Source of the DNA: Globisporangium splendens
Taxonomy: Eukaryota > Oomycota > Peronosporomycetes > Pythiales > Pythiaceae
Direction: 5' to 3'
Assembly: GCA_006386115.1 (NCBI GenBank)
Contig: VFIW01000096.1
Span: 62,001-126,000 of the forward strand
Length of the DNA: 64,000 nucleotides
The number at the start of each line of letters is the position of its first letter. Position 1 is the stretch's first letter. The translations under genes were made by a program, and so were the position numbers. A model generated the notes under the pieces. It saw only the letters and a program-made list of their open reading frames with translations. It was not told where the DNA came from and ran no database searches. Shown one piece after another: positions 31,050 to 42,035 of this stretch.

Positions 31050-32105
31050 TTACAAGTATTTGTTGTTGCGGTGATTGTACCACATGTCGTAGTTCGGGTG
31101 TCCAGGCACGTATTGCGCGATCTCATCGATGCGCACCTTGACCTCCGGGGTCATCTTCTCGATCAGATCGTTCGCCTTGAGGTTTTCCTCCAGCTGCGCA
31201 ATGTTGGACGCGCCGAGCATCACGGTCGACACGCTCGGGTTTGACGCGCACCAGGCGATCGCGAGCTGCGCAATGGTGCATCCAAGGTCGTCGGCCACAC
31301 TCTTGAGCGAATCAGTCTTGGTAATCTTGGCGTCGAGGTCCTTGACACGGTTACGCGTCGCAGCGTCATTGAGACGACTTCCTTCAGCGATGCCCTTGCT
31401 GTGCTTGCCTGTGATGACGCCGTAGCGGAGTGGCGAGAACGTCGTGAGTCCGTACTTGTACTTCTTGTACAGGTTCACAAAGTCAAAGTCGACTCGCGAG
31501 CGCTCGAAGATGTTGTACTGTGGCTGCTCAACCACAGGGCGGGCGAGTCCAAGGCGGTCGGCGATCTCACACGCTTCGATAATGTCGGCGGACTTCCACT
31601 CACTGGTTCCCCAGTAGAACGCCCAGCCTTTCTGGATGAGGTAATTCATCGCGCGCACGGTCTCTTCAATCGGAGTCGATGAGTCAGGGCGGTGGCAGAA
31701 CACCACGTCAAAGTAGTCGAGTTGAGAGCGTTTGAGCGACGCCTTCATGCCTTCAATGATGTGCTTGCGGCTCAATCCTTGATCATTCGGACCCGGGTTG
31801 GTCTTCGTGCCAAAGTACATCTTGGTGCTGAGCACGAGGTCTTCGCGGGTCCAGACACCGTTCTCCACACCCTTCTTGATGACCTCGCCCATGATCGTCT
31901 CGGACTTGCCCATGCCGTACACCTCCGCGTTGTCAAAGTAGTTGACGCCGCTCTGGAAGGCCTTGACCATCATGTCGTATGCAGCGTCGCCGTTGAGTTT
32001 GTCGCCGAACGTCATCACGCCGAACGAGAGCGTGGACACGAGCAGCCCCGTGTTGCCCAAGTAGCGGTACTTCATGCCGTGCGTCGCTGGTGCTGGAGTC
32101 GCCAT
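31050..32105 (-). CDS. Aldo-keto reductase, FSPLR subgroup (array copy 8)
   Basis: 351 aa, intronless, ATG 32105 after a GA/CT-repeat leader. Catalytic D58, Y63, K95 and H138; the active-site stretch FDNAEVYGMGKSE is close to that of Kv-beta. It carries the subgroup marks GVMTFGDKLNGD, QPQYNIFERSRVDFDFVNL and TTFSPLRYGVITGKH, so the conserved Trp-Ser-Pro-Leu-Ala loop is Phe-Ser-Pro-Leu-Arg and GKY is GKH. The C-terminus ends WYNHRNNKYL. The motif GACCATCACTC lies 335 bp upstream. Confidence 0.94.
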   Translation of the reverse strand: MATPAPATHGMKYRYLGNTGLLVSTLSFGVMTFGDKLNGDAAYDMMVKAFQSGVNYFDNAEVYGMGKSETIMGEVIKKGVENGVWTREDLVLSTKMYFGTKTNPGPNDQGLSRKHIIEGMKASLKRSQLDYFDVVFCHRPDSSTPIEETVRAMNYLIQKGWAFYWGTSEWKSADIIEACEIADRLGLARPVVEQPQYNIFERSRVDFDFVNLYKKYKYGLTTFSPLRYGVITGKHSKGIAEGSRLNDAATRNRVKDLDAKITKTDSLKSVADDLGCTIAQLAIAWCASNPSVSTVMLGASNIAQLEENLKANDLIEKMTPEVKVRIDEIAQYVPGHPNYDMWYNHRNNKYL

Positions 32106-33072
32106 CGTGCAGAGAGAGAGAGAGAGAGTAGAAGCTTGAGGTCGTTGTTTGATGTTGAAGGCGGATTTGGAAATGATCTCCTGCCACACGCGACTTGCAA
32201 ACTCAAATCAAAAAGAGAGGAGTCTGGAGTGTGGTCCACTCTAGAACGCTGCATGCAGCCAACATCCTCTATGAAGCTATAATCGATCATATTTGAGATG
32301 TTACAGGTTAAATATAGTAGGATTTTGAATAATGGCGAACCTCTGAAAAGGAATGAACGCGTTTGTAACCTTGGTGGGAAGTAATCACAGATATCACCTA
32401 ATTCAGTGCGTTTGCGCCGACACACTCCTGGCACAGGAAGACCATCACTCTGATGATCATGGGCATCAAACGGCACTGACGACGGGGAGGAATGCAGGCG
32501 ACCTTGGTGCGGTCTGGAAGGAGCTCACTCTCGTATCGTTGGCCAGCTGAGTGCTGAGAGGTCCAGCTTGAAGGTAGTTTTGGCAGCCAGGGACGCCAGA
32601 CGAGTTACATTCGCGGAGTTTGGTAGCATGCCGTTGACCTGTAGCTACGGTTTTTCGCATCTTGCTATGATCACAGAGCTGGTTTGGTGCAGGTGGTATT
32701 ACTTTGCTGGGTGCGTCGTATTGACCTAACGTGCAACTTGGGATTGGAGCCTTTAGCGAATTTCACTGAACATAAGTCCCGATGTAAATAATAGTCCTTT
32801 ACCGATGCTTACCGGTATGTGACACCGGTATTCGCCGATGTATTTTGGTATGAGGCGATCCTGATAAATAGAAGACCGAGTTGTATTCGGTGGAACCCAT
32901 CAGCTCCTGAAACAACGCAGCCAACGAAACACGAAAAAACGATCTGTTGTTATTGTTTGAGAAAGGAAATTGGCGCCAATGAAACTACAGTGGATGTATA
33001 CTCTGAGATTTCAGCTCCATACTCGCAATGAAATGCGGGCCAACAAAGGTTGTCTCGTCGAGATTTTCCAAT
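32106..33072. other. Intergenic, no gene seen
   Basis: Holds the GA-rich leader of array copy 8, the GACCATCACTCT motif (32440-32451) and otherwise nothing recognised. Confidence 0.4.
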
Positions 33073-34116
33073 CTACACGTGGTGCGCTCGCACTTGAGAG
33101 TGCTCGTCATGCTCGGCAAGCTTTGGCACGAACTGCACGATCGCGTCAATGCGAGCCTTGATCTCCGGCGTGATCTTGCCGATGAAGGCATGAGCCTTGA
33201 TATTCTCCTCCAGTTGGTGAGCGCTGGAAGCACCGAGGATGACCGATGACACATTTTGGTTGGACGCACACCACGCAATCGCCAATTGCGCCAACGAGCA
33301 TCCCACTTCGTCTGCAATCAGCTTAATCTTGTTTGCCATGTCAACGCGAAGCTCGAAGTTGGGCAACAATGACGACAGCCATGCGTCGTTCATGCGTGAA
33401 CCTTCAGGGACACCTTGGCTGTATTTTCCCGTGAGCACGCCGAAGGCAAGCGGCGACCACGTTGCAACTCCCAGCTTGTACTTCTTGTACAAGTTCACGT
33501 AGTCAAACTCTACGCGTGAGCGCTCAAAGATGCTGTATTGAGTCTGCTCCACGACTGGTCGAATTAGACCGAGGCGGTCGGCGATCTCGCACGCTTCGAT
33601 AATGTCCGCCGACGTCCACTCACTAGTCCCCTAGTAGAACGCCCAACCTTGCTGAATCACGTAGTTCATGGTGCGCACAGTTTCCTCGATTGGGGTCGTG
33701 GCCTCTGGACGATGACAGTACAACACATCTAGGTACTCGAGCTGAGTGCGCTTGAGCGATCCTTTCGCACCTTCGATAACATGCTTGCGGCTAATGCCTT
33801 GGTCGTTCGGACCAGATTTCTGTCCAAAGGACACCTTGGTACCGATCACGAGGTCCTCGCGAGTCCACACGCCGTTGTCGATGCCTCGTTGAATAGCTTG
33901 GCCCATTACTTGTTCGGCTTCGCCTCCATTGTAGGATTCTGCATTGTCGAAAAAGTTGATACCACTCTGGAAGGTCTTCACCATAATGTCGTAAGCTTTG
34001 TCGACGCCGCTCTTGTTGTCAAACGTCATGCAGCCGAACGAGAACGTCGACACGAGCAGGCCAGAGTTGCTCAAGTAGCAGTACTTCATGTCGCGAACTG
34101 GAGTCGAGAACGCCAT
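33073..34116 (-). pseudogene. Aldo-keto reductase with one premature TAG
   Basis: ATG 34116, N-terminus MAFSTPVRDMKYCYLSNSG. The frame is open for 348 codons except a TAG near 33632 where every relative has Trp of the WAFYWGTSEW cofactor loop. D, Y, K and H of the active site are present before the stop (FDNAESY, GTKVS, CHRPE). Many private substitutions (C in YCYLSN, V in TKVSF) suggest relaxed selection. A good initiator match lies upstream at 34191-34208. Confidence 0.88.
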
Positions 34117-34190
34117 CTTGATCTGAATGCGATGAGGAGTGAGGAGAGACTTGGTCTTGTGGTTTGAGCTTTCGGTTTCACAGGAGCCAC

Positions 34191-34208
34191 GAAATGGAGG
34201 AATGAGAG
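34191..34208 (-). promoter_or_regulatory. Oomycete-type initiator of the pseudogene at 33073-34116
   Basis: Minus strand CTCTCATTCCTCCATTTC, 75 bp upstream of the ATG. Confidence 0.5.
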
Positions 34209-34522
34209 GCGATCGATGCCTGCCTCTTGAGCGTTGGGGGGGGATTGGGAGTCTGTCAGTAGGCGCCTTGTCGTTGCTGTCACGAACGGGATATGGAAAT
34301 TAAAACATTTGTATGGCTGTGTGCGTAAACCGCGATGTAAGCGCCAAACAAGGTTGACGCACCGAAGCTGTTGTCCTCAAGCAACGGTGCCAACGACTAT
34401 TACAATAATCACACAAACAAGGCCAATGTAAGAAGGACAGGGTGTGCCTCAGTGTAAATAAGAATCGAGTTGTTTGATTGGCTGCAAGCCAAAAAGCATA
34501 TGCTAAGCCTACGTTGTTTTCG

Positions 34523-35269
34523 TTGGGCTGTGGCTCATCGAATGAGAACGCTCAAAGGAGAAAAGATCGATGCAACTTGCCTGAGCCAACTACTGAGCGT
34601 ACTTGAGAGACAAGACCTGTCGCGCCAACTGGAAGCATGGGCGACGGCGCGTTTGTATTTCGATGGAGGTGCACGCAGCAACCCAGGTCCAGGATGTAGC
34701 GGTTGGACACTCATCTTCCTCAATGAACGCAGCAATCGATGGGAACTCAAAGCATGCGGCTATGCGTACATGGGACCGGAAATCACGAACAATTGGTGCG
34801 AATACAGAGCGCTGAAAGATGGCCTGGCATACAGTGCACACTACCTACGGCACTACGAAGTCAAGTTGGAAGTCTTCGGAGATAGCCATACGATTGTCGC
34901 AGCCCAGAACGGGTTCGTCTCGATACGCCAGACCAAGTTGCAGTCACTAGCAATTCGAGTAAATCAAATCATCGCCAACTTTGCGTGGACCTCCTAGGAT
35001 CACACAAGACGAGAACAAAACAAAATGGCCGATCTTCTCACCAACATGGCAATGAACTCCAAGAATACGAAGATACTCACCGACGAATCGCGGGGAAATG
35101 GTCAAGTTGTTATGTCCCAAGTCGCAGCTCTACTCGACAATGATATCGGAGCCACATCGTCAAAACTTAGAACACCTCACTCTCGGCAATGTAAATGAGA
35201 CTCCGGAATTCTTAATCTGTGTGTGGATCATAAGTTAAATAGAATTACCTTATCTCTCTCTCTCTCTCG
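34523..35269 (+). mobile_element. LINE fragment: RNase H domain, 3' UTR and TC tail
   Basis: Begins abruptly in the region AVAHRMRTLKGEKIDATCLS, which precedes RNase H in the copy at 54.6-57.3 kb. It continues through the RNase H core: YFDGGARSNPGPG (first Asp), NNWCEYRALKDGL (Glu), VFGDSH (Asp) and KMADLL (last Asp). A TAG near 34996 replaces Trp of FAWTSWNHTK. The 3' UTR (GAATTCTTAA...ATAGAATTACC) ends in a TC simple repeat. A 5'-truncated, dead insertion. Confidence 0.85.
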
Positions 35270-36546
35270 CATACGTTGTTTTCGTAAACGTCAACAGAAC
35301 TGGATGACGAAGCATTGCTAGAAATGGTCAAGATGCACCCTCACGTCGAACAAATTCACGAGATAACTTCCGTTATAGGCCACTTACATGTGTACAACCG
35401 AGTGCTTTGAGATCCCAAAACAGCCAGCTATGTAACTGCGCGTTTTCGCGCCTCACCAGAGTTCCTCAGCTTTCGTTAACTCGATCCGAATGCATATGAT
35501 GGTGGTGATACCCCTCTACACCTCCTTCATGTTGCTGCATCTTGCCACTTTGGACAAGAACAGGAGAGAACGAAACTAATACCATGAGAAAGAGAATGGG
35601 CATAGCTTTCTTTGATACATTTTCTTGACCTTGTCCGAGGAGGACTTGAGGAGTTGCTTTGATTTTTGTGCGAATTTTAGACAAGGCGGATCAACTCGAG
35701 TGGCCGCGACAATAGTTAGTTATCTCACCTTTAGCTCTATTTACGTTGTGAAAGTGACTTTCCTTTCCTGAGTAAATAAGCTTCTAAGGAGAGGGGTTTA
35801 TGGAAAATACTACTTTGTCGTTGCTATTTGTCTGGCGAGCTGGGGGTTGTCGGTGCGTGCATACTTGTGACCGTACTCTGTGTGTCGCCGTATGGTGGCA
35901 ACGGAGCGTTGAAATAGAGCCTTGGAGGTTGGGGCTCAATGGCTGTCGTGCTTCGTCTTATTTCGATGCGTCCAGGGTAGATGGAAGTTTGAACTGCGGA
36001 GAGTGTCGTCCCAACGCGCACTCCCATGTGCAGAAGTGGAGGACGAGCCTGATCGCTGCTGCAATTTATCAACTGAAACTGCATCTATACATAGCGAAAA
36101 CATATAAAATCCAGAGGTTTACCGTGGCTAGCACGGCATTGGTTAGTTTTTCTGCACCCAGCTGGAGTGAAACTGGCATGCTTGAGTCTTATGAACGTTG
36201 AGTTTGACACTCTCTGTCGGAGTTGGTTGAAGCTTTGCCAGCGCAAACACATCTGACGATGGTGACTCCCACGACCATCACTCCGTTATCACCGACTGGG
36301 AGTAATCTGGTGCTGGTCCTCGTAGTTGGTGTTGACGCCGACTGTTGCAAGATATGGGCATTGACTTGGGAAAACAGACACTCCAATAGGATGTGACATC
36401 ATCTCGTGAAGAGGCGATTACGTTTCGTTTCTTGTATGCTTAAGTTGTCTGCAGCAGCCAGAAATATGGGCAGGCAACAGGCAATCACTTTCCAACCTGC
36501 TCTCGGCAGCAAAGGCACTCAGCTTTCGAACTATCCATCAATAACA
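35270..36546. other. Intergenic, no gene supported
   Basis: The longest frame (133 codons, 35800-36201) has no recognisable character. GACCATCACTCC at 36273-36284 and GGGAGTAATC about 15 bp further lie 263 bp upstream of array copy 9. Confidence 0.4.
36273..36284 (+). promoter_or_regulatory. GACCATCACTCC motif upstream of array copy 9
   Basis: Exact copy of the 12-mer, 263 bp before ATG 36547, followed by GGGAGTAATCTGGTG and a GTGTTGACGCC. Confidence 0.4.
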
Positions 36547-37584
36547 ATGGCGTTGCACACCATGAAGCATCGGTACTTGGGCAACACTGGGCTTCTTGTG
36601 TCCACGCTCTCACTCGGGTGCATGACGTTCGACGACAAGTTTGGTCTTGACAAGACCTATGCTATCATGACGAAGGCGTATGAGGGTGGTGTCAATTACT
36701 TCGACAACGCTGAAGCATACGGGTTGGGAAAATCGGAAGAAGTCGTGGGTCAAGCGATCCAAATGGGCATCGAGAAGGGGGTGTGGGCTCGCGAAGACCT
36801 AGTGATCAGCACCAAGATCTTCGTTGGTGCGAAGGCCAACCCAGGTCCGAACGACCAAGGACTGAGTCGCAAACATGTTGTTGAAGGAACGAAGGCGTCG
36901 CTCAAGCGGCTGCAATTGGACTACGTCGATGTGATCTTCTGCCACCGCCCTGATAAGCATACTCCTATCGAAGAAACGGTTCGAGCAATGAACTTTGTCA
37001 TCAACCAGGGCTGGGCGTTCTACTGGGGAACCAGTGAGTGGAAGTCCGCCGACATTATCGAAGCGTGCGAGATCGCCGATCGCCTTGGACTCATCCGTCC
37101 GGTCGTGGAGCAGCCGCAGTACAACATCTTTGAGCGCTCCCGTGTGGAGTTTGACTTTGTGAACCTGTACAAGAAGTACGGGCTTGGCCTCACGACGTTT
37201 TCTCCACTTCGTCATGGTCTCATTTCGGGTAAGCATACGAGCGGTTTCGTTGAAGGTACTCGTTTAACGGTGCCGAGGATTCAGAACATGATACCCGACC
37301 TGGAATTGAAGATTGCGAAGGCAGAGAAAATGAAAGTCATTGCCCAGGAGCTTGGCTGCTCGCTGCCTCAGCTTGCGATCGCATGGTGTGCGACGAATCC
37401 GAATGTGTCAACAGTAATGCTCGGTGCGACGAGTGTCGGTCAACTGGATGAAAACCTCAAAGCATATGCTTTCATCGACAAGATCACCCCCGAGGTCAAA
37501 GCTCGCATTGATGAAATCGCTCAGTTTGTGCCAAAAAATCCAACCTACGACCATTTTTATACAATCCGCGAGATTTACCAGTAA
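36547..37584 (+). CDS. Aldo-keto reductase, FSPLR subgroup (array copy 9)
   Basis: 345 aa, the shortest intact copy. ATG 36547 gives MALHTMKHRYLGNTG; the frame is open from 36406 but the upstream part shows no homology. Catalytic D53, Y58, K90 and H133. Subgroup loop TTFSPLRHGLISGKH as in copies 8 and 11. The C-terminus ends FYTIREIYQ rather than a Leu-terminated tail. No exchange tract with close neighbours was noticed. Confidence 0.92.
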   Translation: MALHTMKHRYLGNTGLLVSTLSLGCMTFDDKFGLDKTYAIMTKAYEGGVNYFDNAEAYGLGKSEEVVGQAIQMGIEKGVWAREDLVISTKIFVGAKANPGPNDQGLSRKHVVEGTKASLKRLQLDYVDVIFCHRPDKHTPIEETVRAMNFVINQGWAFYWGTSEWKSADIIEACEIADRLGLIRPVVEQPQYNIFERSRVEFDFVNLYKKYGLGLTTFSPLRHGLISGKHTSGFVEGTRLTVPRIQNMIPDLELKIAKAEKMKVIAQELGCSLPQLAIAWCATNPNVSTVMLGATSVGQLDENLKAYAFIDKITPEVKARIDEIAQFVPKNPTYDHFYTIREIYQ

Positions 37585-38340
37585 GCAAATAGGTGAGAGT
37601 TGCATCATTGGAGCCGTGCATTTGTTGTACTCAATCGCTTCGTGCTTCTACCAGAATCGCAACAGCGAACTTAAATCTTGCTTTAAGAAACGCTCATTTA
37701 GTTGATTTTCTTCTATTTCGGATGCTCCACAGTGCTGCCACTGGGGCGATCGCAGTGCTTTTTGAATGGGGAAACATTGGACGCACAAACATCACAGATG
37801 GCATAGTCGGATTTGACGCGCGCCAACCGATCGCGAGCATCCAAAGCCACCCGCGACACTTTCAAGGGTCTCAGTCTTGGCAATCTTGGCATGACACTGC
37901 GGCGCTTGCTCGCGATCACGCTGTTGACAAGCGGCGAAACTATCGGGAGGCCAATACTTCTCTAACTCGGATAATTTTGCAAGTGATTATTTTAGAAACG
38001 AACGGCAAAAGGAGCGAAACAGTAAATCCAAATGTATGCTAGACAACTCAAAAGTGCACGCTTGACGATGCGCAGAGATGTCAAACATCAGCAAGTGTCA
38101 TGCTATTCTTTTGCATGAACCATGTTAGTATTTGTCAAGTTCTTCTATTATTCAGCGATCTGAAATCAGGTGCCTTCGGAGGTGCCTGATATGCCAAAAT
38201 AGCACAATATTCTTTAGAAACTGGATTGATCAGAAGCCAGCCTCACTCTGTTGCATCAGGTCAGCAATTTGAACACAAACATAAAGCTTTATGCATCATC
38301 TCGTCTGAGTCTTTATTCGAACGAACTATCGAGACCCTAC
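37585..38340. other. Intergenic with one reductase relic
   Basis: No gene supported; see the relic at 37790-37895. Confidence 0.35.
37790..37895 (-). pseudogene. Degenerate reductase fragment
   Basis: Plus strand GGATTTGACGCGCGCCAACC and the following GATCGCGAG align with GGGTTTGACGCGCACCAGGC plus GATCGCGAG in array copy 8, and CAGTCTTGGCAATCTTGGC follows at the matching distance. It corresponds to the residue 260-295 region (KTDSLKSVADDLG to WCASNPSV). Surrounding homology is gone. Confidence 0.6.
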
Positions 38341-39190
38341 AAGTGTCTGTCACGGATGCTTTAAAACACATCGTATTCCGGAAGCGCAGGAACCTATTGA
38401 GCAATCGCATCGATACGCGCCTTGATCTCAGGTGTGACCTTGTCAAGAGACGCATTGGTCATAAGGTTTTCCTCTAATTGGGAAACGCTGGTCGCGCCGA
38501 GCATTACGGTCAACACGTTTGTATTGGACGCACACCAGGCGATAGCGAGTTGCACCAGCGAGCATCTAAGCTCATCGGCGATGACTTTCAGCATGTCAGC
38601 CTTCGCGGTCCTCGCAGAGAAATCCGGGAAAGCAGGGCAAGCATCTTCGCCTACATCCGAGATCCCTCTAGAATCCCTGGTTGTACTTGCCAGTCAAGAT
38701 ACCAAACACGAGTGGCGACCAGGTCGTGAGTCCAAGCTTGTACTTCTTGTACAGGTTCGAATAGTCAAAGTCGACTCGCGAGCGCTCAAAAATACGGATT
38801 TGTGGCTGCTCTACGACCGGACGGATGAGTCCAAAGCAACCGACGATCTCGCAAGCTTCGATAATGTCAGCTGACTTCCACTCGCTGGTTCCCCAGTAGA
38901 GCGTCCAGCCTTGCTTGATCACAAAGTTCATCGCGCGAACGGATTCCTCAATCGGAGTGTGCACATCAGGGCGATGACAGAACACCACGTCGACGTAATC
39001 GAGCTGCAACCGCTTGAGCGACACCTTGATGCCTTCCACAATGTGCTTGCGGCCAAGACCTTGGTCATTTGGACCCAGATTTACTTTCGAACCAGCAAAG
39101 ATTTCTGTGCTGATCACGAGGTTCTCGCGCATCCAGATCCTGTTCATCATGCCTTTTTGAATACTCTCGCCCAGGGTAATCTCGGATTAT
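38341..39190 (-). pseudogene. 5'-truncated, decayed aldo-keto reductase
   Basis: Starts near residue 65 (ESIQKGMMNRIWMREN) with no N-terminal coding part upstream. It runs in one frame through FCHRPDVHTPIEESVRAMNF, LYWGTSEWKSADII and TWSPLVFGILTGKY to a stop near 38670. A frame change follows, then LKVIADELRCSLVQLAIAWC in a second frame and stops in the tail (IAQ-stop-VPALPEYDVF-stop-SIRDRHL). The tail and overall sequence are closest to array copy 13 (52733-53785). Confidence 0.85.
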
Positions 39191-39609
39191 CCTCACACCT
39201 CTGTTGCCAGTCTATTCTCTCAATAATAACCACGCCTGAAAATCGGTCATTTATGAATTTGTTTTACATGAATGCCGATCATGTTGCAGTGAAAAAGTTG
39301 AGTGTATAGTTTTGATGCCGCCTTGGCAGTCTCGTGCACGTGCTCTCATCGTGCCAGCCATCTAATTCGTTTAACGCTGTCAATGGGTGTGAGTCGTTTT
39401 CTTTGGACGAACGAGCATGGTGTTCATGCGACATGAACGCTCAGGTGCCATTGGCCATCTATTGGCTAAAACGGGTAGGTCGCTCGCGTCGATATTGCTT
39501 TCTGTCTAGAGACGCACTGACCAGTTGATCCTTGGTCGGCCGCAATCGGTAGAGCGATTGCTGCACGAGACGAGAGAGCAGTCGGGTCGAGATCGAGCGG
39601 ACCGTGAGC
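39191..39609. other. Intergenic, upstream of the M96-like gene
   Basis: No feature recognised apart from the likely leader of the gene at 39610. Confidence 0.35.
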
Positions 39610-41184
39610 ACAATGAGCTTCTGGGGAGACGACGACGCGCTGGAGGCTGCACTGGCGTTCCTGGACGCGTGCGATGGAGGCGGCAGTGTCCCCACTTCAG
39701 ATGGCAACTGTGAGTGGCCCACGACAACAGACGAGCGCGGTGATAACTCACCGCTACTCGGAAGCCTTCAGGTCGTGATCCGCGCCTCTCGGAACCGCCA
39801 GCTCGTCGCGCGCTGCAACCAGTCGTTGGTGACGAACACCAGTAGAGCAGCTCTCAACCTGGCGAAGAGGAAAGTCTGCGACAAAACTGCTACGGCCGTC
39901 GCGACTGTGAATCAGGCTCGCGCGCGGAAAACAGCAGAAGCGGTCGCTTTGCGCGACGAGATCGCCACACTGCTGGCAGAGGTGGCAGCGTTACAGCATG
40001 GACCCTGCGCGGAGTCGCTGCTGCGAGTGCGGAGGCTCGAGCGGTTACTCGAAAAAGAGAAAAGCGCGAGTGTTTTGACCGCACAGGAGAAGCAGGTGTC
40101 TGTCTGGTTGGAAAGGGCAGCAGAGCAGGCTCGGGAGCGCTACAAATCGGAAATGCTGAATATAACGTTGAAAAACGCCATCAAGAAGCAGCACGAGATC
40201 CACCAGTCGCTGAAGCACATTGTGAGCGAGCGAACGAGTGTAAGCATTTTGTGTATTTTTTGCAGTGAAGGGAGTAGCGTTGCAATCTATGAAGTGGCAA
40301 CAATGGGACTGGATGATGACACTTTTGATTGCCGTATGCGCAGGGATTCCACTCCAACCACGACAGCAAATTGCTGTGCAACGACGCGATGACTACAAAC
40401 GAAAGCGTGGCAGTCGCAGAACTCCAGGCGTGTGTGACGCAAATGGCTCGCGAGATCGACCTCACCTTGCAGACCTCTCACACAGAGAACGGCACTAGTG
40501 TGACGTGCGCAATGGAAGTGAAGGAGCATCCGCTGTCTGGACAATACATCGAGGTGCGGTCAACGGCGCCATTAAAGTGCGGTTTCCAAGAAGCAGATCA
40601 GATGAATTGGCGCCTTCTTGTAGAGGCGAATAAGACGCTCGTCTCGGACCGACACTACATGAAGGTGAGTGATATATGCATACTCATCACTTCCATAAAA
40701 AAAAGAAGCAAAGCCTGACCGTAATCGTATACATCTTGAACACTTCAAGAGATGCGAATTCACCGACAATAGTTTCGAGAAGAGCTACAAACTCATACTG
40801 GACGGTGCAAGCGGCCCCGTGGAGCTGCATGGTGTCACGCTGCTTCGAAAGTACGAGGAACCACATCGGTCTGTGTACGTGTGGACTTCAAGAATCGATT
40901 CGAGCAAAGATGGGCTAACATTCCGTGAAAAAGGATGGATTGTGTTCTCGTGCAGCTCCGGTGGCGACAAAACACAGTCCCCGACGGCGTTTCAGTCTTG
41001 CTACCAGCTTTTCAGTGACCCTCCCAGCGGTGGTCCTGGTGGCTCGTGCGGTCCAGAAGCAGACCTTTTGCGTGAGAGCCTGATGCGGTCGCGGAGCTAC
41101 AAGATGCAGACAGCCACTCTTCAAGCTCAGAATATGATGCTCACAAAATTTTCGGCATTCCAATTACAGAAAGCGCGGTCGTGA
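39610..41184 (+). CDS. M96 mating-specific-like protein (coiled coil plus START-like region)
   Basis: Three exons (39610-40239, 40344-40664, 40714-41184) with GT-AG introns of 104 and 49 nt, both phase 0, give 473 aa. The start MSFWGDDDALEAALAFLDACD is acidic. Residues about 70-205 are Ala/Arg/Glu-rich and helical, likely coiled coil (ARKTAEAVALRDEIATLLAE, RRLERLLEKEKS). The C-terminal half (MNWRLLVEANKTL, SYKLILDGASGPVELHGVTL, KYEEPHRSVYVWTSRID) resembles the START-like part of the Phytophthora M96 mating-specific family; the biochemical role of that family is unclear to me. The gene ends in KARS-TGA. The family call is from recall, the exon structure from sequence. Confidence 0.62.
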
Positions 41185-41264
41185 TAGCTACAGACAAATG
41201 CACGCTGCTGTTCAATTGTCGTTCTACACGCTGACCGATTAGTTTCCGCCGCCGCCTACATGCA

Positions 41265-41720
41265 TTGAAACTCCAGCGACGGCGACGGCCAGCACGCAGC
41301 ACTGTTACTTGAGCAGCACGGGTTTGCTTGTGCCCTCACTCTCTTTAGGCGTGGTGAATCGGCAAGATGCGGAAGAGCGATAAGAACCGAAGAGCACGGT
41401 CTTTTCGGCCAAAAGAAAAGCAGCCGCATCAAATTCATTGACACAGCCGAAGCGTATGGAACTGCAATTTCGAGCAACCTCGGGCGAGGTTATCGAAAAC
41501 GGATGATCAATAGGAAGCCAGAACGCGTGAACCAGCTCCAAGTGCGTGTCAAATAAAAGCCAACCCGGTGCAAACCATCAAGGGCTAATGTCTTTGAATG
41601 CATCAGACATCTGTCAGTCGTCGGCAGTTAGCTTGCGTTGACTCCAGCCCCGATTCTTCCATTCTGTTTGAAAAAAAAGGGATGCGCGCGATGAACTTTG
41701 TAGCTTTGGATTGGCTCCGA
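41265..41720 (+). pseudogene. Highly decayed aldo-keto reductase
   Basis: Three blocks in order: TQHCYLSSTGLLVPSLSLGVV (about 41295-41357) against THNMKYRYLGNTGLLVSTLS; IKFIDTAEAYGTA (41430-41470) against VNFFDTAEFYGLG; and PDSSILFEKKGMRAMNFV (41645-41703) against PDSSTPIEETVRAMNFV. Frame changes and deletions separate the blocks. The second keeps the Asp and Tyr of the active site. It is an old member of the FDTAE subgroup. Confidence 0.7.
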
Positions 41721-42035
41721 AATGCTCTTTCAATTGCTTTCAGCGACTTATATATGCAAAACAGTGTGCTGCTGGCTGACGAGCCATCAGTGATGGAGGA
41801 AAATCGTCTCGTCAGAGTTGCTGAATCCGCTGGTAGCAAATTGATGAGTCAAACGGAACGCAAGACGTGTCTTGTGACAATTTGTTTTATTTTTTGAAAC
41901 ATGCTCGTGAAAACGTTTTTTTTACTCCGAGTAAGAGATGGCAGTCTGAAGTTCGCTGACCCAAAGACTCATCGATAAATCGATGTAGTTAAGACAGCAC
42001 CCTGCTGCTCTCATCGTCAGCAGAGCGAGAATCGC

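Noticed and set aside
40240..40265. 26-nt intron in the M96-like gene
   Set aside because: Too short; using the acceptor at 40341-40343 gives a 104-nt intron with frame kept and a better protein.
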